Part shown: piece after piece, positions 1 to 7,717 of the stretch
Position numbering within the stretch: position 1 is the first letter of the stretch
How the letters are laid out: each line of letters begins with the position of its first letter
DNA from: CAZYVD01 sp964651045
GTDB lineage: Bacteria; Zhuqueibacterota; QNDG01; DSAB01
Direction of reading: 5' to 3'
DNA length: 29,209 nucleotides
NCBI GenBank assembly: GCA_964651045.1
Contig: CAZYVD010000032.1
Span: 1-29,209, forward strand
Position numbers and translations under genes: made by a program
Notes under the pieces: generated by a model
Database searches by the model: none
Seen by the model: only the letters and a program-made list of their open reading frames with translations
What the model was told of the DNA's origin: nothing

Positions 1-503
1 TCAAGAAATAACATCTTATAGTTTGTAAATAGTAAAAATGAGATCCATTAATTCAGAACTTTTTAAAATAGATTATCAATCAATGATTTAATGAATTAAA
101 GTGATTCTTATACAACCTTCAATTTACACCTTATATAAGGCCTTACTAGTGAAATCCCTTGATCTGAAATACAATTGATTGGGGTTTTCTTAATGGTCTA
201 TTCATAAATGTATGGTACTTACACTAACAATTTTAACCGTTCTATATTCAAATTTTTATTGACTTTTTCAATAAATATTTTATTATATAAAAGGCTTTCA
301 TTATTATAAAGAATCTTCCTTATCAAGCCTGTATAGTTAAGATTGTGAAGGCAGGACTTTTCTGTACAACACATCTTAACTAATGTCCGATTATTTATAT
401 ATAAACTCAGATAAATTTTTGGAGGCAGGTAGAATATCAATTATTACATTATTATTTCTACTTAATTTAAATTATTAACAAAAAGAAGGAGGTGTTATGT
501 AAT
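1..503. other. gene-free AT-rich leader region upstream of ino1
   Basis: No convincing gene is present. The only open frame of note (219-440, minus) is low-complexity and AT-rich, has no ribosome binding site and resembles no family I know. The stretch contains a possible promoter at 259-286 and the ino1 ribosome binding site at 487-492. I see no RNA gene, repeat or clear terminator here. The upstream neighbour lies outside the window. Confidence 0.6.
259..286 (+). promoter_or_regulatory. possible sigma-70-type promoter, may serve ino1
   Basis: TTGACT (259-264) is followed 16 bases later by TATTAT (281-286), close to the sigma-70 consensus. It lies about 220 bases upstream of the likely ino1 start, so it would give a long leader. 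The surroundings are very AT-rich and chance matches are likely, so this is only a candidate. Confidence 0.25.
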
Positions 504-1637
504 ATGAAAGATATCAAAGTTGCAATAGTAGGCGTTGGAAATTGTGTCAGTTCTCTAATCCAGGGAATCCATTACTACAGAAATGGTAAAAAACAAGATG
601 CCACTGGTTTGATGCACTGGGATATTGGTGGCTATAAACCTAATGATATTAGGGTTGTAGCAGCTTTTGATATCGACAAGAGAAAAGTAGGAAAAGATAT
701 CAGCGAGGCTATTTTCTCAGAACCAAACTGTACAACAATTTTCTATAAAGATGTCCCAAAATATAATATAAAAGTCAGAATGGGAAAAATACTTGATGGT
801 TTTTCTGATCACATGCGAGAGTATGAAAATAAGTATACCTTTATACTCTCAGATGAACCCGAACCAACAAAGAGTGAAATAGTAGAAATACTACAGCAAT
901 CTGAAGCCGACCTTCTTCTAAATTATATTCCTGTAGGATCAGAAGAAGCAACAAAGTTCTATGCTGAATGTGCATTGGAGGCTAATGTTGGATTTATCAA
1001 CAACATTCCAGTATTTATTGCAAGCAATCCTGTATGGGCAAAAAAGTTTAAAGATAAAAACCTTCCAATAATAGGAGACGATATAAAGGCCCAGTTAGGA
1101 GCAACAATAACACACAGAGTGCTCACAGATCTGTTTAAAAAAAGAGGAGTAAAATTAGAAAGAACATACCAGTTAAATACAGGCGGCAATACAGACTTTT
1201 TAAATATGCTTAACCGCAAAAGATTGGCCTCAAAAAAGGAGTCTAAAACAGAAGCCGTACAATCTGTTGCTGCTGAAAGAATCGATGATTATAACATCCA
1301 TATAGGGCCCAGCGACTATGTACCATGGCAGAAAGACAACAAGGTTTGTTTCATCAGAATGGAGGGAAAACTTTTTGGAGATGTGCCGATGAATCTTGAG
1401 TTGAGACTTTCTGTTGAAGATTCTCCAAACTCGGCAGGAATAGCAATAGATGCGATCAGATGTGCAAAGCTGGCACTCGATAGGGGAACTGGTGGTGTTC
1501 TATATGGTCCCTCTGCATATTTCTGCAAACATCCTCCTCGCCAGTATACTGATGATGAGGCCTATCATATGACAGAGGCATTCATCGATGGTACATGGAA
1601 TAAAAATACAGAAAGTAGTGAGGCTGCAGTTTCATAA
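504..1637 (+). CDS. ino1: inositol-3-phosphate synthase (Ino1 family)
   Basis: This enzyme converts glucose 6-phosphate to 1D-myo-inositol 3-phosphate using NAD in the cytoplasm, the first step toward inositol lipids or solutes. The protein has an N-terminal Rossmann motif GVGNCVSSL (residues 10-18). It carries the family blocks GDDIKAQLGATITHR (191-205), NTGGNTDFLNM (225-235), the lysine-rich SKKESKT (243-249), IGPSDYVPW (267-275) and DSPNSAG (306-312). Its 377 aa length suits the short prokaryotic form. The open frame reaches back to a GTG at 492, but that codon lies in the Shine-Dalgarno AGGAGG (487-492). The ATG at 504, 11 bases downstream, is the better start. The gene stands alone and is closed by the hairpin at 1674-1706. 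No inositol lipid synthase lies in view, so the end product is unknown. Confidence 0.92.
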   Translation: MKDIKVAIVGVGNCVSSLIQGIHYYRNGKKQDATGLMHWDIGGYKPNDIRVVAAFDIDKRKVGKDISEAIFSEPNCTTIFYKDVPKYNIKVRMGKILDGFSDHMREYENKYTFILSDEPEPTKSEIVEILQQSEADLLLNYIPVGSEEATKFYAECALEANVGFINNIPVFIASNPVWAKKFKDKNLPIIGDDIKAQLGATITHRVLTDLFKKRGVKLERTYQLNTGGNTDFLNMLNRKRLASKKESKTEAVQSVAAERIDDYNIHIGPSDYVPWQKDNKVCFIRMEGKLFGDVPMNLELRLSVEDSPNSAGIAIDAIRCAKLALDRGTGGVLYGPSAYFCKHPPRQYTDDEAYHMTEAFIDGTWNKNTESSEAAVS

Positions 1638-1673
1638 TTGTTTAAAATATCAATAGACAATCCCATTTAAAAC

Positions 1674-1706
1674 AAAACCTTCTGAAATATAATTTCAGAA
1701 GGTTTT
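1674..1706. terminator. bidirectional intrinsic terminator between convergent genes
   Basis: A perfect 15-bp inverted repeat, AAAACCTTCTGAAAT (1674-1688) and ATTTCAGAAGGTTTT (1692-1706), flanks a 3-base loop. The stem ends in A/T runs on both sides, so it can act on either strand. It lies between ino1 (ends 1637, plus) and the zinc-ribbon gene (ends 1725, minus), which fits a shared terminator. Confidence 0.85.
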
Positions 1707-1724
1707 AATTTTATTGACGATTTA

Positions 1725-2264
1725 TCATTTTAATTCAGCACCACAGTGTGCACAAACCTTCCACTCCACTTCTACAGGTTTGTTGCATTTAGGGCAATTG
1801 GCATGAAGCCTTTTTCCACAATTAGGACAGAACAAAAAATCATCCTCTATTTTATTCTGGCAAACAGGACAGACACGACTTTGTTCAATCTGTGAAGATT
1901 CCGCACCGCTATCACTGCGTACAATCAAATAGATAAGCAGCCCAACAATATTCCCAATAAAAACAAGCAGGGCCCATAAAAATCCATTCATTTTCCTGGA
2001 CTCAGCATCTCGATATACCCAGACAATCACACCAATCCATAAAAAGAGAAGGACCAGAGAAAATAGAACTTCAAAAGAAAAGAAATGTATAAAATTACGG
2101 CTTCCGACGCCAAACATCTCTGCAAATGGATGTCTTACGACACCTCTAATACCAGAAATATATCCAAGTGGAATAAAGAATAATGGAGTTAATTGTAATG
2201 CAACCAATATAATAATGAAGCTCAGTAAGACAAGCCCGATCGTTTTACCCGTGGATGTAGCCAT
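1725..2264 (-). CDS. membrane protein with PLDc_N-like region and double zinc ribbon
   Basis: The function is unknown. From the start used here (179 aa) the protein has three predicted membrane segments (about 8-32, 65-85 and 94-115). The second and third, joined by a short VYRDAES loop, resemble the PLDc_N helical hairpin. A cytoplasmic-type double zinc ribbon follows with four CxxC pairs: C132/C135, C146/C149, C157/C160 and C171/C174. The frame opens at 2294, overlapping the anti-sigma gene. A strong AGGAGG (2271-2276) sits 6 bases before ATG 2264 and 3 before ATG 2267, so the start is there. It is the third gene of the sigma/anti-sigma operon, about 14 bases after the anti-sigma stop, so it is probably co-regulated. 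It could be an accessory sensor, a scaffold, or simply a regulon member; the sequence does not decide. Confidence 0.8.
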   Translation of the reverse strand: MATSTGKTIGLVLLSFIIILVALQLTPLFFIPLGYISGIRGVVRHPFAEMFGVGSRNFIHFFSFEVLFSLVLLFLWIGVIVWVYRDAESRKMNGFLWALLVFIGNIVGLLIYLIVRSDSGAESSQIEQSRVCPVCQNKIEDDFLFCPNCGKRLHANCPKCNKPVEVEWKVCAHCGAELK

Positions 2265-2278
2265 CATAAACCTCCTCT

Positions 2279-2761
2279 TTAAATATATGAACACTTAGCT
2301 CTTTTAAATTTATTGATTAAAATAGGTGCAAATAAGATCACATATAAATTCTGCAGTAAAATGGCAGACACAATCAGGGTTTCCATAGAAGCAAACCTTT
2401 CAGTACTAAATTTAATCAAAAGATAAATAAGCCATGCAAAAGTTATAAAAACTATTGATAATATACACGCAAGGATGCCAGCAGGCATGGACGAAACCTT
2501 TCGATCACTCCTTCCAGCCGTTCTGTATGAAAATATCTCATAAATTTTAGTATGACAGATTTCCCTTGTTTCCCTTACAAGTGACTGTGGTGGAAGAGCC
2601 GCAGATTCATCTCCTATATTTTTTCTGATTAAGTCGAGTCTATCTGCATAAGCAGTACACCTGCTGCACCTTGAAATGTGATTTTTGATTTTAACATTCA
2701 TACACTTATCGATCTTATCTGATTCTTCGAGCAATAATTTCTTAACCTTTTTGCAATTCAT
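2279..2761 (-). CDS. zinc-finger anti-sigma factor, two-TM
   Basis: This is the likely inhibitor of the ECF sigma factor encoded just upstream. The 160-aa product has an N-terminal zf-HC2 type motif, HISRCSRC (H28, C32, C35), which in ZAS-family anti-sigma factors coordinates zinc and clamps the sigma factor. Two hydrophobic segments follow (about 93-117 and 128-149) with almost no extracytoplasmic domain. Many ZAS proteins have a single membrane segment and a larger outer sensor domain, so any signal sensing here may need a partner, perhaps the downstream membrane protein. The frame opens at ATG 2767. The AAGG at 2771-2774 is only 3 bases from that codon but 9 from the ATG at 2761, which I prefer. 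The gap to the sigma gene stop is about 14 bases. Recognition rests on the motif, topology and position, since overall similarity cannot be computed here. Confidence 0.82.
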   Translation of the reverse strand: MNCKKVKKLLLEESDKIDKCMNVKIKNHISRCSRCTAYADRLDLIRKNIGDESAALPPQSLVRETREICHTKIYEIFSYRTAGRSDRKVSSMPAGILACILSIVFITFAWLIYLLIKFSTERFASMETLIVSAILLQNLYVILFAPILINKFKRAKCSYI

Positions 2762-2775
2762 GATCATTATCCTTA

Positions 2776-3321
2776 TTAATTAATTCTATATATACTCAAT
2801 TTATCTTGAAGATGCCTGATTGCACGATAATGTAAAGATTTAACAGTACCGACAGGAATCTTGAGTATATCCCCTATCTCTGCATGCTTAAAGCCTTCTA
2901 TCTCTTTTAAAATAAATACTCTCCTCTGCTTTGCAGGCAAACTTTCGATAGCCCTATTTATCTCATTCATCAAATCTACCCTCTCTGCCTCATCCATTGA
3001 TGGTTGTATTGTGCCTTTTATATTTCCAGTATCGTATTCATCAATACTGTCTTTAAAATAGCTTTTTTTATGAAACACTCTTCTGATTCGCTTTTTCCTC
3101 AACATGTCCCTGTGAAGATTTGCCGTTATCGATAAAATCCATGCCTTTTTGTTTCTTATATTCTCAATCCTCGGTAAATACTTAACCACCCTGAACCATG
3201 TCTCCTGAAACAGCTCCTCTGTCTCATCACTGTTTCTCGTTAAATAGTATGCAAAACCATAAATGTCTGCATAATATCTCTCATATATTTCATCAAAGAT
3301 ATTTCTATAATCACAATTCAA
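2776..3321 (-). CDS. ECF-family RNA polymerase sigma factor (sigma-E-like)
   Basis: A 181-aa sigma-70 family factor of group IV. Sigma region 2 spans about 13-82, with the typical run ELFQETWFRVVKYL and the following WILSITANLHRD helix. Region 4 spans about 120-175, with LPAKQRRVFILKEIEGF and the helix-turn-helix IPVGTVKSLHYRAIRHL. There is no region 1.1 or 3. The only usable start is TTG at 3321, preceded by AGGA (3332-3335) 10 bases upstream; no ATG or GTG lies between it and the upstream in-frame stop. The N-terminus at this start fits the family. It is first in a three-gene operon with its anti-sigma factor. Just upstream is a GAAC-N16-CGTC element, suggesting that it drives its own transcription. 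The regulon and signal are unknown. Confidence 0.93.
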   Translation of the reverse strand: MNCDYRNIFDEIYERYYADIYGFAYYLTRNSDETEELFQETWFRVVKYLPRIENIRNKKAWILSITANLHRDMLRKKRIRRVFHKKSYFKDSIDEYDTGNIKGTIQPSMDEAERVDLMNEINRAIESLPAKQRRVFILKEIEGFKHAEIGDILKIPVGTVKSLHYRAIRHLQDKLSIYRIN

Positions 3322-3361
3322 ATTATGGTTATCCTGTAATTTATGCTCTGTTACTATATAA

Positions 3362-3385
3362 GACGTACAACTACTGGTATAGTTC
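3362..3385 (-). promoter_or_regulatory. candidate ECF-type autoregulatory promoter
   Basis: On the minus strand GAAC (3385-3382) is followed by exactly 16 bases and then CGTC (3365-3362). GAAC or AAC at -35 and CGT at -10, with a 16-17 base spacer, is the classical ECF arrangement. It lies just downstream of the dcw terminator and about 40 bases before the TTG start of the sigma gene, where an autoregulated promoter would be expected. The predicted transcript would start near 3355. Confidence 0.65.
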
Positions 3386-3395
3386 TATTCGCATT

Positions 3396-3454
3396 AAAAA
3401 AATCCCTCCCTCTTCCACCAGGAGGCCTCAATAAGCAGAAGAGACGAGGGATTT
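3396..3454 (-). terminator. intrinsic terminator of the dcw operon
   Basis: Read on the minus strand after ftsZ, AAATCCCTC (3454-3446) pairs with GAGGGATTT (3408-3400). Inside it TCTTC (3442-3438) pairs with GAAGA (3415-3411), with a small internal loop between the two stems. The outer stem runs into seven T residues (3402-3396). It lies about 90 bases past the ftsZ stop and just before the ECF promoter, so it separates the two transcription units. Confidence 0.8.
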
Positions 3455-3545
3455 CAGGGGACTCTTAACTCTTACCTCATACGGGATAGAATTAAGATGA
3501 TTGATGACTGTTAATAAACTATTTAAAAATTTCCATCTCTTTGTT

Positions 3546-4742
3546 TTATTCTCTCTGTTTTCTAATATATGCCGGAATATTCAGATCATCCTTTGAAACA
3601 AAGGAGAGACCGCCATCGTTTCCAAATATGTCGCCAAGAGTCTGTTCTAGAGGTTCGTTTTCCCATTTTTCAAACAGGGGAGAATCTTCTGTTCCAATAC
3701 GATGATAATCTCTCAATCCACTCTTTATACTACCAAATCCATTATGGTTGAATCCAGTAGCTATCACAGTAACTCTTATATCTCCATTCATAGATGGATC
3801 AATTACAGCACCAAAGATAATGTTTGCATCTGGACCAGCAGCATTATAAATAACTGTGGTTGCCTCATTTATATCACTCAATGTGAGATCTTTTCCGCCA
3901 GTAATATTCACAAGTACACCCTTTGCACCTGCGATAGAGGCATTATCGATCAGAGAACTTGTTATTGCATGTTCTGCGGCTTCTGTAGCACGGTTCTCAC
4001 CCGAGGCGATACCAGAACCCATAAGTGCATCACCCATGTTGCTCATTACTGTTCTAACATCTGCGAAGTCAAGATTTATAAGACCAGGAATGTTTATCAC
4101 ATCAGATATCCCTTTTGTTGCATGCATTAAAATCTCATCTGCAACACGAAAGGCCTCATCTATCGGCATATCCTTCGGTACGAGTGTAATGAGCTTTTGA
4201 TTTGGAACCACTATCAGAGTATCCACGTTCTCTTTCAACTCCTTAATGCCAATCTGAGCCTTTTCAGAACGCTTCGGCCCCTCAAATACAAAGGGAGTTG
4301 TTACAATACCAACCGTCAATGCGCCAAGGTCTTTTGCAATCTCAGATACAACTGGCGCAGCCCCTGTGCCTGTACCGCCTCCCATTCCACATGTAATGAA
4401 AACCATGTCAGTATCGGACAGGATATCTATCACGGCATCTTTATTCTCCTCGATTGCCTTTCTTCCTACTTCAGGATCTCCTCCTGCACCGAGTCCCTTG
4501 GTCAAATTTTTACCTATTTGAATTCTGTGCGCTGCCTTGTTCATCTCAAGAGCCTGAAGATCGGTGTTTATGGCAATAAAGTCCACTCCTTTTAAATTCT
4601 CCTCGATCATCCTGTTTATGGCGTTACCCCCGGCGCCCCCTACTCCAACCACTCTTATCTTGGCCGCATGACTATCTTCATCTGTAAAATTGAAAGCCAG
4701 CGGCTCACCAGACTTTGAGCCTAAAAATCTTTCTTCTTCCAT
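3546..4742 (-). CDS. ftsZ: cell division protein FtsZ
   Basis: This is the tubulin-like GTPase that forms the cytokinetic Z ring under the membrane. The 398-aa protein has the nucleotide-binding VVGVGGAGGNAINRM (31-45), the tubulin signature GGGTGTG (121-127) and the T7 loop NLDFADV (223-229), whose acidic residue completes the GTPase site of the neighbouring subunit. After a linker of about 60 residues it ends in a conserved C-terminal peptide, DDLNIPAYIRKQRE, the docking site for FtsA and other partners. The ATG is preceded by AGGAGG with 5-base spacing. It is the last gene of the dcw operon, 31 bases after ftsA, and is followed by a strong terminator. Length and motifs are typical. Confidence 0.98.
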   Translation of the reverse strand: MEEERFLGSKSGEPLAFNFTDEDSHAAKIRVVGVGGAGGNAINRMIEENLKGVDFIAINTDLQALEMNKAAHRIQIGKNLTKGLGAGGDPEVGRKAIEENKDAVIDILSDTDMVFITCGMGGGTGTGAAPVVSEIAKDLGALTVGIVTTPFVFEGPKRSEKAQIGIKELKENVDTLIVVPNQKLITLVPKDMPIDEAFRVADEILMHATKGISDVINIPGLINLDFADVRTVMSNMGDALMGSGIASGENRATEAAEHAITSSLIDNASIAGAKGVLVNITGGKDLTLSDINEATTVIYNAAGPDANIIFGAVIDPSMNGDIRVTVIATGFNHNGFGSIKSGLRDYHRIGTEDSPLFEKWENEPLEQTLGDIFGNDGGLSFVSKDDLNIPAYIRKQRE

Positions 4743-4773
4743 GATGGCCTCCTGTTAAATTTAAAATTTGCTG

Positions 4774-6033
4774 TTAAAAATATTCATTAACAATATTCTT
4801 CATCCATTGATATATCCTGTTAAACAGACCAGACTCCTCCCCTCCAAACTCCCTCAGACTCTCTTCATTGTTCCAGCCGTAGAGTACCAGCCCAACTCCG
4901 GTCGCAAACACCGGTGTAGATATTCCCTCTGTAAGCCCTCTTACTCCTTTTGGAACACCCAACCGGGCAGAAAGGCCAAATATCTCCTCTGCCAATCTTT
5001 CTGATCCATCAAGCAGAGAACCACCTCCTGTAAGTACAACACCTGCTCCAATCAGTTCTCCGTACTCCGACCTCTTAATCTCCTTTGCAGCAAGTCCCAT
5101 TATCTCCTCCATTCTTGGCTGAATGATAGATGCAAGACTGGATACCGAGACCTCTCTTGGCTCCCTGCCACCAATCCCCGGCACACTGAACCTCTCATCT
5201 TTTGAAATCATCTCTTCATGACAACAGCCATATTTTATCTTGATCTCTTCGGCCTGTTCCAGAGGTGTACGCAGGCCCAGTGCTATGTCATTTGTAACAT
5301 TCTGCCCACCCAGGCTGATTACCGCCGAATGTCTGATAGCTCCGTCATAAAAAAGTGCAATGTCTGTGGTGCCGCCACCCAGATCTATCAGAGCAACACC
5401 AAGCTCCTTTTCACTCTCATCAAGCACTGCACAGCTTGAAGCCAGTGGTTCCAGAACCAGACCAACCGCCCTCAGACCCGCCTTATTTACACTCCTTACT
5501 ATGTTTTGAGCAGAAGTAACAGCACCTGTAACAATATGAACTTCCGCCTCCAGTCTTACTCCAGATATTCCAACAGGATTTTTTATTCCCGACTGATTGT
5601 CTACTATGTATTCCTGCGGAAGCACATGAAGAACCTCTCTATCTATTGGAAGGGCTATTGCCTTTGCAGCATCGATTACACGATCAACGTCGCTGTGTGT
5701 TATCTCGTTGTCAGATCTCGATACGGCAACTACCCCACGACTATTGACGCTTCTTATATGATCTCCTGCAATGCCCACTATTACATCGTCTACCTCAACT
5801 CCGGCGGTCAGCTGAGCCTCCTGTATTGCCTGAACAATGGATCGTACGGCAAGGTCAAGATTTATCACAACTCCCTGCCGCAATCCTTTTGAGCGACTCT
5901 TTCCCACACCAAGTATCTGCAGCTCCTCTCCAATGGCCTCTGCTATTACAACACCTATCTTGCTAGTACCGATGTCTAAACCAGTGATTATATTTCTTCT
6001 CCCCCCTTTTCTGCTCTCTTTTGATCGTATCAT
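4774..6033 (-). CDS. ftsA: cell division protein FtsA
   Basis: This actin-fold ATPase tethers FtsZ filaments to the inner membrane. The 419-aa sequence has the phosphate-1 motif GLDIGTSK (18-25), the SHS2/1C insertion region after about residue 90, phosphate-2 DLGGGTTD (217-224) and the adenosine motif GVVLTGGGS (331-339). The final stretch (403-419, GLFNRIYQWMKNIVNEYF) is the amphipathic membrane-targeting helix. Its start overlaps the ftsQ stop by 4 bases (ATGA, 6030-6033), which implies translational coupling, and ftsZ follows 31 bases later. Nothing is missing. Confidence 0.97.
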   Translation of the reverse strand: MIRSKESRKGGRRNIITGLDIGTSKIGVVIAEAIGEELQILGVGKSRSKGLRQGVVINLDLAVRSIVQAIQEAQLTAGVEVDDVIVGIAGDHIRSVNSRGVVAVSRSDNEITHSDVDRVIDAAKAIALPIDREVLHVLPQEYIVDNQSGIKNPVGISGVRLEAEVHIVTGAVTSAQNIVRSVNKAGLRAVGLVLEPLASSCAVLDESEKELGVALIDLGGGTTDIALFYDGAIRHSAVISLGGQNVTNDIALGLRTPLEQAEEIKIKYGCCHEEMISKDERFSVPGIGGREPREVSVSSLASIIQPRMEEIMGLAAKEIKRSEYGELIGAGVVLTGGGSLLDGSERLAEEIFGLSARLGVPKGVRGLTEGISTPVFATGVGLVLYGWNNEESLREFGGEESGLFNRIYQWMKNIVNEYF

Positions 6034-6800
6034 GCCTTCATTCCTACTATTACTTGTCCTTTGAACCGAATATCGATATAATCGATATTCGACAAATTTC
6101 CTTCACTCCTGAGCCTCTTGATGATTGCATCGAGGCATCGGATTTTCCATCCAAATTCATCCTTTCCCATTATCACTGGAACTACAGAACTGTTTGTATA
6201 TACGATCAGACCTTCAGGATCGCCAACATATACTTCAGATATCTCATCATATAGCTGTGGTACTTCTCTCAACACCCTGGTTAAAAAGTACAGGCCATTA
6301 CTTACCTGCTTGCCTCCTGCCCTGCTTCCAGTCGAGACTCCTCCCTTGAATCCACCCGAAATTACTGGCAGATCATACAGTTTACCAGGCCTTGAGGGCA
6401 GTACCAATCCCTCAGAATCGATAGAGTAAAATTTTCCCTGAAAATTCAAGAGCGCAATCGGGGCCTTCTCTATCACCCTTAACTCAATCCTGTCAGGAAG
6501 TCTTTTGTGAACATCGACATTTTCAATAAAAGGATTTTTCATCAACCTGGTATAGACACTGTCCAGACATACATTCCATATAGAACCATTCTTTTCAATG
6601 CCGCTTAACTTCAATATCTCCTTCTTCGATACAATCTCGTTTCCATCTATATCTATCTCTCTAATCTTAAATTTCTCTGCTTCACAAATCCATCTTCCAT
6701 ACTGCTGAAGCAAAAGATAGCTCAGCAGTAAAAAGATACCAACATTTAACACATATCTAACGACAATCAACATACTCTTTGTCTGAACTTCTTTTCTCAT
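6030..6800 (-). CDS. ftsQ: cell division protein FtsQ/DivIB
   Basis: This bitopic divisome protein links FtsA/FtsK to the FtsL-FtsB complex and FtsWI. The 256-aa protein has a short cytoplasmic N-terminus and one membrane segment (about 11-32). A POTRA domain follows (about 44-113, beginning FKIREIDIDGNEIVSKKEIL), then the beta domain with LPVISGG near 144-150. The frame also offers a TTG one codon earlier (6803). The ATG at 6800 forms a TGATG overlap with the murB stop and is preferred. The sequence diverges strongly from model species, as is usual for FtsQ, so the call also relies on position between murB and ftsA. Confidence 0.92.
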   Translation of the reverse strand: MRKEVQTKSMLIVVRYVLNVGIFLLLSYLLLQQYGRWICEAEKFKIREIDIDGNEIVSKKEILKLSGIEKNGSIWNVCLDSVYTRLMKNPFIENVDVHKRLPDRIELRVIEKAPIALLNFQGKFYSIDSEGLVLPSRPGKLYDLPVISGGFKGGVSTGSRAGGKQVSNGLYFLTRVLREVPQLYDEISEVYVGDPEGLIVYTNSSVVPVIMGKDEFGWKIRCLDAIIKRLRSEGNLSNIDYIDIRFKGQVIVGMKA

Positions 6801-7714
6801 CAATTATTAAATCCTATTAGATGAATCTCGAGTTCGAGTTCCACACCAAATCGAACCAACACTCTCTTTCTCACTTCCTCTATTACCCTTAATACATCGC
6901 TGGCACTGGCCAGACGGCAGTTTACTATAAAATTTGCATGTTTTTTGGAAACCAGAGCATCTCCTATTCTCAACCCCTTACACCCTGCCTCATCGATCAA
7001 TCGACCTGCATAATCCCCTGGTGGCGATTTAAATACCGAACCAGCCGATGGAAGAGATAGGGGCTGTTTATCTCTCCTTTCTTTCAAATATAGATTTTGA
7101 ATATCCTCCATCTTTTTGGGATTCCCCTCCGATAGATAAAACTCAACCTCCAATATTATTGAACTGGCTGGTATATCTGTATATCGATACCCAAACTTTA
7201 TCTCATCTTTGCCAATCCTTTCTACTGTTCCAAATTCATCGAGCAGCCTGACTCTTCGAATTGAATCAAAAATTTCACATCCAAAAGCTCCTGCATTCAA
7301 ACGGACACAACCACCTACCCTTCCAGGGATTCCCACAAGCGATTCGAGTCCTGACAGTCCACGCTGAGTACAATATTTTATGAGATCTCTGAGAAGTACA
7401 CCGCTTCCTGCAGAAACCTTGTAATCGGAAGATTTAATCGTATCAAATGTCTCGGAAAGATCTATCACAATACCTCGAAATCCCGAGTCGCTCACAAGGA
7501 TATTGGTACCGTTCCCGATGACAAAGTAATCGATCCCCTCCTGTCTGCAAAAATCGACTATTCTGTTCAGTTCTGCAAGGTCCTGAGGATATATGTAGTA
7601 GTCAGAAGGTCCCCCTATCCTGTAAGAAGTGTGCATAGACAGAGGTTCATCAACAAGTATTCTGCCGTGAACAATATTTTTCAGCTTCTTAAATTGTTCT
7701 GCCTTCTCTTTCAT
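6800..7714 (-). CDS. murB: UDP-N-acetylenolpyruvoylglucosamine reductase MurB
   Basis: This FAD enzyme reduces UDP-GlcNAc-enolpyruvate to UDP-MurNAc with NADPH, the second committed step of peptidoglycan precursor synthesis. The 304-aa protein has FAD-binding GNGTNILV (67-74) and GIPGRVGG (128-135). It carries the YR pair in FGYRYTD (Y176, R177), the proton-donating serine in SAGSVFK (S226), and the C-terminal catalytic glutamate in ELEIHLIG (E296). Its length and the GYR-type loop suggest the type II form common outside Enterobacteria. In the FAD loop GIPGRVGGCVRLNAGAFG, the R, C and RL replace residues that are more usually small or hydrophobic. It starts 3 bases after the murC stop and overlaps ftsQ by one base. 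Confidence 0.97.
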   Translation of the reverse strand: MKEKAEQFKKLKNIVHGRILVDEPLSMHTSYRIGGPSDYYIYPQDLAELNRIVDFCRQEGIDYFVIGNGTNILVSDSGFRGIVIDLSETFDTIKSSDYKVSAGSGVLLRDLIKYCTQRGLSGLESLVGIPGRVGGCVRLNAGAFGCEIFDSIRRVRLLDEFGTVERIGKDEIKFGYRYTDIPASSIILEVEFYLSEGNPKKMEDIQNLYLKERRDKQPLSLPSAGSVFKSPPGDYAGRLIDEAGCKGLRIGDALVSKKHANFIVNCRLASASDVLRVIEEVRKRVLVRFGVELELEIHLIGFNN

Positions 7715-7717
7715 CTT

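Noticed and set aside
219..440. 73-codon open frame on the minus strand
   Set aside because: AT-rich low-complexity translation, no ribosome binding site, no recognisable domain; the length is expected by chance in such DNA.
3371..3394. Seven-codon mini-ORF (MRIELYQ) on the minus strand with a GGGAGGG upstream, a possible leader peptide
   Set aside because: The SD-like bases are the 3' arm of the dcw terminator, and the mini-ORF lies upstream of the predicted ECF transcription start, so it would rarely be transcribed.
3702..4595. Long plus-strand open frames antisense to ftsZ
   Set aside because: They are frame shadows of ftsZ with cysteine- and serine-rich nonsense translations and no ribosome binding sites.
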